Positions 38,601 through 53,196 of a stretch of DNA of 64,000 nt are shown here, in pieces; the stretch's first letter is position 1; each line of letters starts with the position of its first letter. The notes below the pieces were generated by a model. It had not been told where the DNA came from, searched no databases, and saw nothing but the letters and a program-made list of their open reading frames with translations. Origin of the DNA: Siphonodentalium dalli (lineage: Eukaryota > Mollusca > Scaphopoda > Gadilida > Siphonodentaliidae); assembly GCA_032622095.1 (NCBI GenBank), contig CP136067.1:56895899-56959898 (forward strand), written 5' to 3'. Made by a program: the position numbers and the translations under genes.

Positions 38601-41600
38601 TTTTATCACAAAAACAAAATTTCCAGATTTTTGGGGTGAGGGGTAACATAATCAAAATTTCTAACATATAGTTACGAATTTGTCCTAGATGTTGTATGTG
38701 TTGTTTGCAGTATACATTTCCGAAATTTTTAAGATCTTAACATGTGATCTGCACTGAAACAGTTTTGAGAAATTGTCCGTTTATTATTCCGAAATAATTG
38801 AAACGAGAATGATTTTATGACAAAATTTCAGGTTTTTGGTCAAAAAGTGACAAATTTCAAATTTAGTCAGCCTGGGTTGCCAATATCTTCAATATGTGAC
38901 AATGCCGAGTGGAATTAAGCCTTATTAGGCGTGTGCCTTAAATTTTATACCAGCTGAAACATCATGGTGAAATAATGATTGAATTTGGCGGCCATCTTGG
39001 ATTAATACTGGAAATAAGGGTTAATATTTATCAGAAACCTGTTTCTAGTTCATTTTCTGAAAGAGCGCACATAACTTGACATTATATAAAAAAATGGCAC
39101 TTTTGGCCAGTCCGTTCCAATATGACAATTGTTTTTTTCGCTATGTCACCACACTACATCCGATCATAACGTGTATGGCTCTTGTGGTATAAAGATATTC
39201 GTGTTGTCTTGCGACATATCCGTGGACACTGTTACCACACAAACATTTAGCTGCTGTATTTTTTTATTATTATTTTTTTATTTGCGAGGATGACTAATCT
39301 TTCATGAACTTCGAGCCATATGTTCGTTTGCAGCCCCAACTTATATACGTAGTTAGCAAAGATAATGTGTGTCACATTACATCCGGGTTACGGTGATGGA
39401 AATTGTCCAATAAATGGGTGACATGCGTTTATACGGACTCTATATATATATGCCACGGAACTGTTTGTTTATAACTTAAAACAATACCGATTGTGTATAT
39501 ATATAGTTATAGTTAGTTTATTTCTGATATATTGAGCATAAAGAGCGCTTGTCTGAGTTATGTGGGGGGGGGGGTATATCAACTCAATTCATCATTATCA
39601 TCATCATCATTTATTTTGATAACGAGTCTGCTGACTCGCATGCAGTTCCCGGTCATTACATTGAATATACCAACAACATATATTGTTCGTTCTGCGATAT
39701 GTTTTCCGTGTATATGATAGCATTTATTTGGATTTGCATCTCTTTTCTTCTCAGATCTCAGCTTATATTAATTCCACTTTGTTTGAGCACTCCTCGTGGT
39801 ATGTTTATTCGTTTTTGTTTTGCATTTCTTCTCTACATTTCCAATGGTCTTGTCTACTTGAATAAAAGAAAACAAAAATAGAAAACGTACATTTAACATT
39901 CGAAGAAATAATAAAGTACCGGTCCCTAATCCATTCTCCATTCGTGGTTTCTTCTGACGCTTGTGCATGTGTTTTGTTTTACACACCAACTTTTGCCATT
40001 TTGATCGTAAATGTTCCCACAGTTTGGTATAATGCTCACATGATGCAGACATATTTACATCAGAGTGTCTGCATCATTTGATTCGATTCCCTGACAGCCG
40101 AAATGATCAAGTATATACAAAATCGCACTTGATTTTATTTTTTTTTTCTCGGAAATACCATCTGCATTTGTTGCATTTTCTCATGTTGTTTGCACCGACA
40201 TGCACTTTTGAAGTTTGTGTTCCCTTTGTCAGACATTTTTTTAGGAAAAAGGATTAGAATAATCTTGTGTATGTATTTTCCTTGCTACGGGCAATTGATT
40301 GATTTAATTGTCGTGAACATTTCAGATCCTTAATACGACGAAATGATTCCGATACACTGCTCACACATCCAGAATTAAACACCTTCTTGTTCTGTGTAGG
40401 TCTCCAAATCACATGTGGAAAGTTTCTTGGCATTGTGCTTCTTTTTTTTTCCTTCTTTTTTTTTAGCCGCCGCTCTCTCAAAAATCAGTCGCTTATGAAC
40501 AGTGATCGTGATATTTGGCGCTATATAGAGTAACATGTATACAGTCACCCACACAAGCACAATCGCTTGAAGCGGAATCTCTCTGTTTACAATTTATACT
40601 AAATATGCCATGTTACTTCGATCAACGCTTAGAGACTGCAATACTGAACCCTTTATAATTTATAACTTGCACACAAAACTAATGCAATACTTGTTCAATA
40701 CCGTGTACTAAGCAGCGTGTGCGATTATATGGTCGTACCATGAACCATACCATGAACTTCGACATTTATTGCTATGACTCACTCATATATGTTAAGAGGT
40801 TATTAAGAGGTTTTTTTCTTCAGAAATGGTTGGAACGCCTACCGGGCAAGACGTATAGGGATAAAGATTTCGTATGCAACTTCAAAGAGGCACTGGAAAT
40901 GTGGTCAGAAGAGCGCACGAAGTTACTGGTAAACTATTTTGTTTTCTATGATGATATGGCAATTTTAAAGCCTTTCTATGGAATAAAGTGCATCATATTG
41001 CAGGAAGATGACACCAAACTGTTAAATACAACCTTATTTCCTGACAGTTCTTAAGATGGTAATTATGTCCATGCGCATGTCAACCATACAAAATATAACA
41101 TATACGCTACCGATATGGAGAAAAGGGAATAGCCTCTCCTAATCTTATCGGCGATAGAAACCACGTCTGTCGGTTCTAGAGCTGACTCACCTTGGTATTC
41201 GTGGACCTGATAACACTTTGATTTAATTGTGATATATACCGTTCTCAAAACAGAATGTGTTTACGCCATGTTTTCACTTGTTGTCAACAGCAGAGGCTCC
41301 AGTCGTCGAGAATATTAAAATATCAAAATTTATTTAAAATGAAGCGAAAAGAAGAGCATTCCCGATTAAAGCGACTCAAAATCTTAAGTAATCAAATTTG
41401 TCATTCGTAATCTACATGTAATCAAGCAGTGTACAGCATGACAGAGTTATGTCCCCTCGCTACGCTGGTCATACCACTGCCATCATTTACACAATAAAAG
41501 CTTTTCCGCATCGCAACGCTTATCACATCACTGCCATCACGTACACAATGAGGGCTTTTCCGCATCGCAACGCTGATCATATCACTACCAGCACGTAATG

Positions 41601-44600
41601 TAAGCTGATAACTCCTATGCCGATTGGCCATGGGTAAATAAAAATATGTTTCTGATACGAGCTTGGTGTACCTTCCGCTAAATCCCTTCAACAACTTCAA
41701 CTTATAAAAAATGGAGTCTTTGGTGCGCTTATGCTGATTGAGCTTCGATCACCAGGATATGTCAGAAGTTTGACAAGAACACAGCATTATGAAGGACACA
41801 CGTGAATCGTGGTGACATCCAGTTCTATTGGTTTTTATATCCAATATCGACACGAGCACATGCTGGCAGTGGTCTGACCAGCGTGTAACGATAGGACAGA
41901 ACTCTGCCTTGCAGTTTTGTAATCACGTTCCGGTGATCAGAATAGTTCGACAAAACACGAAATATTAATGAAGATACATCATATACTTCAAAATAATTTA
42001 CTGGAATCATACAATATCACGATAGAAAGCGGTAGTATATCTACATAACTTCATGGGGTTTCATCATGTTTCACTTCATAGACATGTCATATATAGAGGA
42101 TATCCACACTTTTTCAGTGGATATGGGTTATATCTCATGAGTGATGACAAAACATTGAATTTCCACGAGTGGCTTTAGCTACGAGTGGAAATTCAAATGT
42201 TTTGTCATCACGAATGAGATTTAACCCATATCCACTGAAAAAGTGTGGATATTCTGTTTATTATATACTTTAGTTACTTGCCTATGGCCCCCAATGAATG
42301 TCAATACATCAGAAATTTCACCAGTGGGATATCACTTATATCTCACTAGTGGGATATCACTTATATCTCACTGCTAAAACCTTATAATTCATGGGAAAGT
42401 ATATAATAAAACTTAATACATACAATGCATCTCAGTATCATCGTCATCCTGCATGTAAGTTTATACCAGTTGACAATAGCTTTCTTCAATTCACTGCGGT
42501 ACGTGGACCCGGAAAACATTCAGGGGTAATTTATCCAGTATACATTGGAATGGTGTGCTATTCATCTGGAAGGACTTTCAGGAAATCAAAGCCGACGGCA
42601 GACATACATCCATATAATAGTAATACAAATGCAGAGATATTCGTATGCGTAGGTGGGTATTTTTCGGATAATAATTTAAAAAAATAGCGTGCAAATTTCT
42701 TGAACTAATTATCTGAATATTTCGTAAGAGAACTACTCATCAATGCATATTTGATAACGAAAGGGTGATGTGCTCTTTTAAGCACTGGGTTATACCAGCC
42801 CAATGATGTGACTTGGTATATGCTGGGTTCAGGTTGAAAGAGGAAATCCAGTACAATATAATTTGATTTGACCATCAGTAGAAGTGACCTATAGATCGGG
42901 GGTGATACCTCCTGTTTGATGATCTGTTGTATGATGCGCCTCTTGTAGAAAACAGGAAACTCTACCTCGCGACGGATATGCATGGTTTCTTGTACATATG
43001 CACAATGTTTGTATTACAGGAAGAACGATCAGAATGTAGATCTGTGTCTGATGCACTCACAACAAACACAAAACACAAGGTATCGGAAATTATCAACTTA
43101 TGTTCTTACCACAACGAAGATACAGAGCTTGGTGCAGACAAACAACATTTTACTTTTGTTTATATAGATTGGTTTTACTTACCTTAAGATATTTTATAGT
43201 ACATTTGAAATTACAATTGGATTTAGGTGCATGTATACATGTTACAAGTTACAATAACTTACATAACTTATTCAAAGGTTGGATTACAATATTTATAATT
43301 TTGTGTATTAGACTTTTAGAAACTATGGTAAGAGTGTGATGTTTCCTGTTTTGTTTTGCCAGCCGTATCTCTAGGTATATCTCAAAAGAGAACGGGACCG
43401 GAAGCCTATTCTGCATATGTTAATAATTTAATCAAAACTGTCAATCCATGGATTACTATAAAACAATTGGTTGTCACACATTTAGCCATTTAGACTGTTC
43501 TTTCTCGATAGCACAAATTTCTTGATTGCTTATCGCTACAACACAAATGTCTTGATTACTTCTCGCTACAGCCTGTCAAGCAATTAACCCAGAACTCGAC
43601 AGCAACATCGAATGATATGACCACGCCCATACCGCGTGCATAAAAATGTAAATGAAAACTATTCAATACTTTCTACTATTCAAAAGTGAATATCAATGCT
43701 GCATCAGAATTCCTTCGGATATTACTACACCTGGCAATAACCGTACTGCTAACACTCAGTACTCAAGTACATAGAGACACTAAAACAGACACACGCTAAC
43801 ATTAGCAAAGAAATGAAACTAACATCCTCAGAAATATATCAGGAATACATGCAACGCAATCAAAATAATGAATTGGTGACACCACTTTATCAATCGATAA
43901 TTATATGTCTGGGTGACAGCGTGTCGTGTTTCAACTTCATGTGTGGCTTTCTGTCAGGGTTAATGGACGAGCTACTGGACATTCGTAAATTGGAATGGCC
44001 GAGGTCGTAGGCCGAGACCATTCAGTTTACGAATATCCAGTTGCGAGTCCATTAACTGACTTGAAACATTGTTTTATAATATACCAGGAGAAATTACATG
44101 TCTACATATGAAACATGCTGTGAAATCTCGATAAAAGAGACGCTTGTGTATGTTTTTCTAGGAAAAAATATAGTCCTCGGTTGACAACAAAACCACAGCT
44201 ATAGGAACAAAAATAAGCGATTTACTTCCATTTATTAGCTGATTGATCAATGTGATCATAACTCCGTTTTTTTTCTTCTTTTTTTTTTTTCTTTGGAATG
44301 TTTCGTTTTCTTTTTTAGTTTAGTTTCTCTATATCCATGCACAAATTTGAAAGGCGACATATTGCATAATCGAGATGTCAATTGTCATGTATTGATCTGG
44401 GCTTCCGTACTTTTGTACTGAGTTTGTGACGTCATCGAGCTGGTTGTATGTTATGAGCTGTATAGAATAAATAGATGTCTTTCACTTTAAACTGTGTCGC
44501 TGTCAACATGTCCAACAATCACATCAGGGACCCAATATGTAACAGTTTTTTTTTTTTTTTTTTTTTTAAAACATATTTTATTTGTAGTATAATACAAAAT

Positions 44601-47600
44601 GGATTGGGGCACAAGTTACAAAACTTAATGAGCCCCTCTCCGGTATACATTGATACAAACAATTTGTTTAACAAAATGGCACAATAAGTAACTTATTTAC
44701 AGCTGCACGTGGTGAATGAGAAAGGTGATGATGGCAGATTGTAACAATTCATTGAGGAAGGATGAGAGTGAGTCAGTGAGAGTGATTGGTGGGGGGGGGG
44801 GTGCCAACGCCGAGTTGCATTCTATGGTGAGGCGAAAGGAAAAGGAAAACATGTGATAATTGATAAACTAATTTCTTATCTTGAAATTTAACTAGAAACG
44901 TTTAGTCTCCGCGATAAAATGCTGCACTATTTTGAACAATTTCACATTTTGTTTGTTATGAGCATTCGGGAGGCCAGCAAGTAGATTGTTCATGTGCGTT
45001 AATTTAATTCCTTCTCTGTGTAGCATATGAAACATCTCAGTTCGTTCTGACTGGTAGTGGGGACACATAAAGAAGTAGTGATAGGCATCTTCACACTGGT
45101 TGCCACACGTACAACGTGGGCTTCCTGCAATATAATTCTGAAATTCGTCAGACTGAAGATCACTACAATAGTTTCTTAGTCTGGCGTGCAATACATTATA
45201 TTTCCTACGACCTGTATAGAAATATATTGGAGGTCTAGCGGTGGGATCAATTATTCTAAGATAATCTTTAAAATCGAAAATCGTCGGAGCTTCTGTTATT
45301 GCGGAAGGCATGTCGTTCCACGCTTTTATTGTTGAGGGAAAAAATGACTTTTTGTAGTGCTCGGTATTGCTGAAGTATGTGTAAAAATTTTCGGGGTTTC
45401 TGAATTCATACTCGGATATATCGGCTATCCTGGGTGGTATTATTTTAGTGAGGTAAGTAGGGGCCCTCTGATTTACAATGTTATACATAGTTTGTAATTT
45501 ATGAAGTTCGCGCCTTTTTCTTAGCGAGGGCCAGCCGACTTCTGTCATAATGTCTGTATCTGATACTGAACGCGTGAGGCCGCTGACAATTCTGGCTGCA
45601 TCAATGTGTAATCGGTCAAGTTTATCCAATTGATATTTTGGCGCGCATGCCCAGACTACATCCGAGTAATCATATAGAGGCAGTATATATGTTTTATATA
45701 TATTTTCTAATGTCTTCCTGTCGAGTTGGAATTTAAATTTTCTAAGTTGTGCTAAGCGGGATGCTACTCTCTTTATTGTTGCATTTATATGATTGTTCCA
45801 CGACATATTTGATTGGAGCTCAAGACCAAGGTGTTTGTGTGTCTCAACAAATGATATTTTGTCACTATTAAAAGTTAAATTAGGGATATCACCAGAGGTG
45901 CCAATCAATGTAACAGTTTGGCGACGAGGATGGGATTCAGCTAAGTGAACGTATTCGCTGAATGTCGCTAGAGCAGAATACTAGCGGAATGTGTATTTAG
46001 TTGGCCGAATTAATTGACAATTGATCAAGAAATAAAAAAAAATGGCCGCTGCTTATTTTGGCAAAATCGAAGAATTTGACGAACGTGTGGAAGACGTTTC
46101 GTCTTATAAAAAACTATTTGAACAATTCATAAAGTTCAACGAAATCAAAGACGAGATTGTCGTTCCGGCATTCTTGAGTTCACTTGGAGGAAAAACATAT
46201 AGTTTGTTGAAAACTTTATTGACTCCAGATAAACCAGGAGACAAAACTTTCGTCGAAATTACAACGAAATTAGAAAATTACTTTTCTCCTAAACCACTAC
46301 TGATTGCTGAACGATTTAGATTTCACAACCGAAGACAAATGTCAAATGAATCTGTTTCTGAATACATATGTGCATTAAAGAAATGTGCTCAACACTGTGA
46401 ATTTGGCGGAAATTTGAACGATGCTTTACGAGATCGTTTTGTTTGCGGGTTAAAATATGTATTGGTACAAAAGCGATTACTAACTGAAGCCGAGTAGTTA
46501 TCATTCGATAAAGGAAATAAAATTGTTGTAGCAATGGAAAAAGCGTCAAAACATACGCAGCAACTTCATGACAGTTTTCCAGTTCAAGTTCATGCAATGT
46601 CGATAAATTCTGAAAAATTTCGAAAAGTGGAGAATTTTGGAAAATTCCGTAAATTTCCATCGTGTTCCAGATGTGGTAAAAACATCATTCTAGTGATAAA
46701 TGCTTTTTCAAGGATCGGGATTGCGTGGGATGTTCAAAACGCGGACATCACGTTCGCATGTGTAGAAATAAGAAGAAGAAATATCCGAACATACATAAAG
46801 TTTCAAAAGTAGACTCGGAAAGTTCATGTTTAAGTCTATCGTCAGATGAATCGGATGATTTTTACATATGACTGTCACAATTTGGCTGTATTATCCATGG
46901 AACATTCTCAGGGTTCAATTAAACCTATTATAGTTAAACCAATGGTTCAAGACCGTCAACTCAGAATGGAACTGGACACCGGTTCATCGTTATCAATAAT
47001 TATGCACACATTATATGAACAAGAATTTTATGATGTTCCTTTAGTGAAGACAAATGTCAAAATGTCAACATATACAGGCGAAATTATTAAGCCTAAGGGT
47101 AAAATTATGGTGAATGTGCTTATGAAAAAACAACAATGTGAAGCAGAATTATATGTTGTTGACAGCATGACAGGTGTTCGCCCTCTGTTTGGCCGTCAGT
47201 GGTTACACAAGATTCGGTTACCTTGGCACAAACTAAATAGTCTGTCTGTGGCCAAAGAAAATAAGGTAAAACCTATAAATCTTGTGCATCCACTGATGAG
47301 CAATCAGGTATTCAACACGTGACGTCACCTGTACATGTTGAAAATGATTTTGATATTGAAACATTATTACAGAAATATGAAATACTGTTTGATGGCAAAT
47401 TAGGGACTGTTGAGAATATGGAAGCCAAATTGAGTATTAAAGATGGCTGTAAGCTAGATTTTTGAAAGCTCGTCCTGTTCCGTATTCAATTAGAGATAAA
47501 GTAGAACAATCACTGGAGAAAATGGTAAAAGATGGTGTTTTAACTCCAGTGGATCATAGTGAATGGGTTACCCCTATAGTTCCAGTGGTGAAGAAGAATG

Positions 47601-50600
47601 GTAAAGATATTAGAATTTGTGGGGATTATAAAGTTACAGTAAATCCAGTTTTGAATGTAGATAGGTATCCAATTCCTCGTATTGAGGAACTTTTCAATCA
47701 ATTAGAGGGAGGTCACAAAGGTCAGACTTTTACAAAAATTGATCTGGCTAATGCGTATCTTCAATTGAAATGTGATGTAGAGAGTAGTAAGTTATTGACA
47801 CTCAATACACACAAGGGTCTATATAAAGTTAATAGATTAGCTTTTGGTGTTGCTTCTAGTCCAGCTATTTGGCAAAAGACTATGGATCAAGTGTTGCAAG
47901 GGCTAAATGGTGTACAGTGTTATTTGGATGAAAAAAAATTGGTTTGCGAGTAAAAAAAAAACAATATGAATTCAATTTGAAACAAGTAGAATATTTGGGT
48001 CATATTATTGACGAAAATGGATTACATCAGTCACCAGAGAAGGAAAGAGCTATAAAGGAAGCACCAATTCCAAAGAATGTAGCACAACTAAGATCTTTCT
48101 TAAGGTACCCTCACACCATAGCGTATGCTGAAACATATGAGTTGCGTGTAAAAAATATTTGTATACGCACCAAACGCAAGCGAAATCAACATTTTTGTCA
48201 ATTTGTAACCTATTCGACCTATGGGTTGCGTGTGAGTTGCGTGTGGGTTGCATGTGGGTTGCGTGTGGGTTGCGTGCGAGTTGCGTGTGAGTTGCGTGCA
48301 GAACTTACGAGTTGCGTTTGAGTTGCGTTCAAAACTTACAAGTTGCGTTTGACCTGCGTGCTAGTTGCGTGGTATTTGCGAATATCTGTCACGTGATAAA
48401 AACCTATAAAAATTGCTGATTCATTATTTTCTCCAGTACTGATTTGGTCATCGAAGAGTCAACATGTGGAAATCTACCAAGAAATCAGATAAAAGTGACC
48501 CCAAAAGTTTATTTATACCATTTCTCAACACGCATGTAGTACGCAACTAACACGCAACTCACACGCAACTAATATGTTGGATACGCAGGGCATAGGTTGG
48601 GGATACGCTGGGAATAAGCACAATAGGTTGGGGGTACGCTATACACGCAACATGATCGCAACAGGCACGCAACACGATCGCAAAATGATCGCAACAGGTA
48701 CGCAACACATTCGCAACATGTACGGTACCAAAACCTGGCCAGATACCTCAAATTTGGACCTGCGATCACCTGCGTTCATAACTTATGAGTTGAGTACCTG
48801 TTGCGATCGTGTTGCGTGCGTAGCGTACCTGTTGCGTCCCTGTTGCGTATAAATTGATCGCAGGCATTCGCAGAGAATTATTGAACATGTTCAAAATTTC
48901 CGAACTTACTCTGCGTGTGTCTGCGTTTGTCTGCGATCACCTGCGTGCTTGTTGCGTACTTCAAGCCTATGAAACTTATTAGTTGCGTGTGAGTTGCGTT
49001 CGGAACTTATGACCACTATTTTTTATTCGCAACCATACGCAACTGGTGATCGCTATGGTGTGAGGGTAACTTTAGGATTGTTGAATTATTATGGTAAACT
49101 TCTGCCAAATTTGTCAACTGTGATTGCTCCATTAAATCATCTCTTGTCAAAACAAGTAGAGTGGAATTGGTGTACTGAATGTGACAAAGCTTTTAAAGCA
49201 ACAAAATCATTGATTTTGTCGTCAAATGTGTTGATACTATATCAAACGGATCTGCCACTTAAAATGGCGTCCGATGCAAGTGCCTATGGCGTTGGCGCTG
49301 TAATTTCACATGTTATGCCAAATGGCAATGAACGCCCAATAGCCTTTGCATCCAGATCATTGAGTGTGTCTGAAATCAAGTACTCACAAATCGAAAAAGA
49401 AGCGTTAAGTATAATATTTGGCATAAAGAAGTTCCATCAATATTTATTCAATAGATCGTGGGTTTTAATTACAGATCATCAACCTTTAGTATCCATTTTT
49501 GGTTCAAAGTCTGCCATTCCTTCATTAGCCGCAGCTAGATTGCAAAGATGGGCCTTGCTTTTGGCAGCACATGATTATACCATACAATATAGAAACACTA
49601 AACAGCATTGTAATGCTGATGGTCTTTCTAGGTTGCCATTGGAAAGTTCAGATTCTAAAGGCGAAGAATGTGGTCAATTGGATACTATTTTTGCAGTATC
49701 TCAAATGGAAGTTTTACCAGTTACTTCAAAAGTTGTAAAGAAGGAAACACGGAATGATCCAATTCTGTCAAAGGTTGTCGGTAAAGTTTTGTCTGGGTGG
49801 TTTCTTAATTCTGAAAGTGAATTAAATCCTTATTATTTGCGTCGAAATGAAATCACCATACAACAGGGTTGTTTAATGTGGGGTATTAGAGTTATTTTAC
49901 CTGTGTCATTACAGTCTAAGATATTGACGGAACTTCATCAAGGCCATGTTGGTATTGTTAGAATGAAATCCTTGGCCAGATCATACGTATGGTGGTCATG
50001 ATTAGATAATGATATTGAAAATATGGTCAAACAGTGTGATATATGTCAACAGAATCAAAACAATGTAGCAACTGTGCCTTTACATCCATGGATGTGGCCA
50101 GAAAAAATATTGGCAGAGGATTCATGTGGATTTATTGTGAAGAAATTGGGGCCTGTAACTTATAAAGTTAAAGTGGCTAACAATGTAATTTGGAAGCGTC
50201 ATGCAGATCAAATACGTAGTTCTGGTAAATGTGTGGAAACTGTTGTAACGCATTCAGCGGATAATTATATAATATATGAACAAATAAATGAACAGTGTAA
50301 CACAAAGACAAATGAAGTGGTGAGTGAAAGAGCTCTCTCTGAACCAGTAGTAACTACAGAGACCAGGGATCCTAAACTGAGTGGTAAAGAAAGTGAGCCA
50401 GAAACCAATGTTTCTGGGCATATATCTGACCAAAGTAGTATTGTACAGTTACAGGATAGAATCCCTTTAACTTCTTAGTTAAGTTCTGTTTCAGAGAGAA
50501 AATATCCAAAGAGGAATACTCGACCACCAAGTAGATTGATTGAGCAGATGTAGAAATGTAATACTTAGCAATATATATTATGTGTGTGTGTTTGTTTGTA

Positions 50601-53161
50601 TTGTATATATGTTTGTTTTGTTGTGGAGGGGAAATAGAGGAAATTTTCATGTATTGATCTGGGCTTCCGTACTTTTGTACTGAGTTTGTGACGTCATCGA
50701 GCTGGTTGTATGTTATGAGCTGTATAGAATAAATCGATCTCTTTCGCTTTAAACTGTGTCGCTGTCAACATGTCCAACAATCACATCAGGGACCCAATAT
50801 GTAACATCAATGGGTTCACATCACCATCTGAGGATGAATTTGGTGACGTTAGCCCGTTGTGTTGGCTATCGTCACTAAATTCACCTCTGGGGACATCATT
50901 CTGCAAATATATCTAGTACGGTTAAGCCAGAAAATTTTCACATTTTTGCGTAAAGGCAAAATATTTACTTGTATGTGCAATGTGCAAATATTTATTTCCA
51001 GGAGATATATGAGGCTGTTATCAACGAGGATGTGTACAATGACATGAAGAAAAGAGGTATATTGATGGTCACTTCCCAAATAATGTTAGCCATACCATTA
51101 TATTTACATACTAAGTGTGATTATCACTAAATCCAGCATTCTGATTGGTCGGCGCCCACGTAGCTACTTGCAATTATTTCTCGGTGAACACGCAACAGCT
51201 CATAACTGCAGCCTCATAATTACATCGACGCGTCATAGGTTTTGGAAAGACGAACGCGTAATGTTTTGGACGCATTTGGACTCGCGCAGGATTGACTTAA
51301 TAAATCATCGGGTTTCAATATAAAGGGAAATTGTTCCTGTTAACTTTTGCCAAGGGTGCTAAGGGTACTTTGGGCTGGTTTTGTCACGATACACTTTTCG
51401 ATTTAAATACATTTTAAAAAGTGGCTTTTTCGCTAAATGTATATAAATATAAGGATTAACTGTCATGTGGACTGTTTTTATGGAGATGTAACCGCGAGGT
51501 GAGTGGTCATAACTTGTATGTAAAACCATTCGGGTTTTACACAAGTTATGACCACTCACCTCGCGGTAACATTTCCATAAAAACAGTCCCTATGACAGTT
51601 AATCCTTATATCAATTCAGTACATTGGTCAAATTGCTTGGTTGTTGTTCACTGCGGACAAAATCAGTGTTTCACCTTTAAAGGTGCACGACCCCCTGTAA
51701 TATATGGGAGGCCAAATTCACATTTAATAATTAATTGCGCTTAAGCGCAATTCCTGGTTATATGTAGCTAAACACCCTGGTGAATAAATAGATTTATCCA
51801 TAACTTAACCTTAACTCCTTTTGACATATCACCTCTTGTTTTCATTGATTTAGATGGGTAGGGAGCTAGCCTAACTGCTTTATCAAAATGGCTGACTCGC
51901 AATAGTATTACCTTCTGTTTTAGTTGGGGCGACTCGTGATAGCATTATATTATCTTCTGTATATAAGAGTTGGGGCTACTCGCGATAGCATTACCTTCTG
52001 TCAGGGCGACTGATTTTCAATTTTCAAGTATACAGGCACACAAGTATACAGTAAAACCCTCTATGACACCACTTTCACGCTATATGTCCATGGAAATACT
52101 ATAGATCTGTGCAATAGATGCTGATTTAATAATAAAAAACACTTGAGCACGAGGACTGAGACACCAAAGATCCAGGAATGAGACACCAACTTTTGGGACA
52201 GGGATGCTGATAAAATGAAAATAGGGTTTTTCCCCTGATTTAAGTCAATACGTAAACCATCACGATATGAGGTAAGCAAGCCCTCATGCAGTGACACCAC
52301 ATATATGCTATAGTATATGACCATACTAATAGCCCAAATCTGTGCAAAACTACATTAAAAACATAAAAAATTACTAGAGTTCCGGGAAGGAGACATCAAT
52401 TCTTTGGATATAGGGATGCTGATAATATGCAAGTAGGGATTGTCATTGTTGAATACATACTCACAGTTGACTGTTGAGTACTCCGGCTAAATTACAGAAC
52501 TGGGCTGACCTATATGACACAGCTAGTAGATATCTGATTTTTAAGATATACCAAATTATTGAGTCATGTAACTCGAGTCTTGGAATTCGTTCTGCTAATA
52601 TTGGGTCAGAGAGATAAACACAAATACCTTGACCGTTTGAATCTCGGTCGTTATAGGAAGTCCGTATCCTTCAATCATGTGTTATGTTGATGCAACAAGG
52701 ATTCAAGGTGTGTTTCGGTGAGACACAGAATGTCGAAATCGCTGATTATATCAGCATGTTTTGTTAATTTATATGTTATGCTCCTTAAATTATACTGAAA
52801 TATAGCCACAACATTTTCATTGTTACGACCAATCGTGCCAGGATTCGGGTGTACATCTGACGATATTAAAATTGCCAGCGCAGCGAGAAAAAGAATTGTG
52901 TTGTACATAGTAGTTCATACTAAAGGCCAATGCGTAACAACTTGTATGTACATCTGGTCATGGATTCCTATGCCAATACGGTAGGCCATAATCTTAATCG
53001 TCATTGGGGCTGATCAGTTCAATGAGAAAAGATTCAGTACCATTGGAATCCATTAGATATGTAATGAAAAAATTTCACAACTACTATGTAGATATAAACC
53101 ATGAAATTCAGTTTCCAAAGAAATGGTATACACATGTATAATTGATATTATACATACAAAT

Positions 53162-53196
<35 letters not shown>

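Larger units (their letters stand above)
44378..50811 (+). mobile_element. Ty3/Gypsy LTR retrotransposon with 5-bp target duplication, decayed and nested
   Basis: The element occupies 44,383-50,806, flanked by TCAAT (44,378-44,382 and 50,807-50,811). Two 162-bp LTRs, a primer-site region after the 5' LTR, a polypurine tract before the 3' LTR, and gag, protease, RT, RNase H and integrase remains lie in Gypsy order on the + strand. It carries two later insertions: a LINE at 44,546-45,907 and a TIR element at 48,103-49,071. Coding decay includes several frameshifts, a Gly/Asp-region loss in RT, an in-frame TGA at 49,999-50,001 and loss of the integrase core. It sits in the TDO-like intron 43,913-55,854, in sense. 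Confidence 0.95.
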
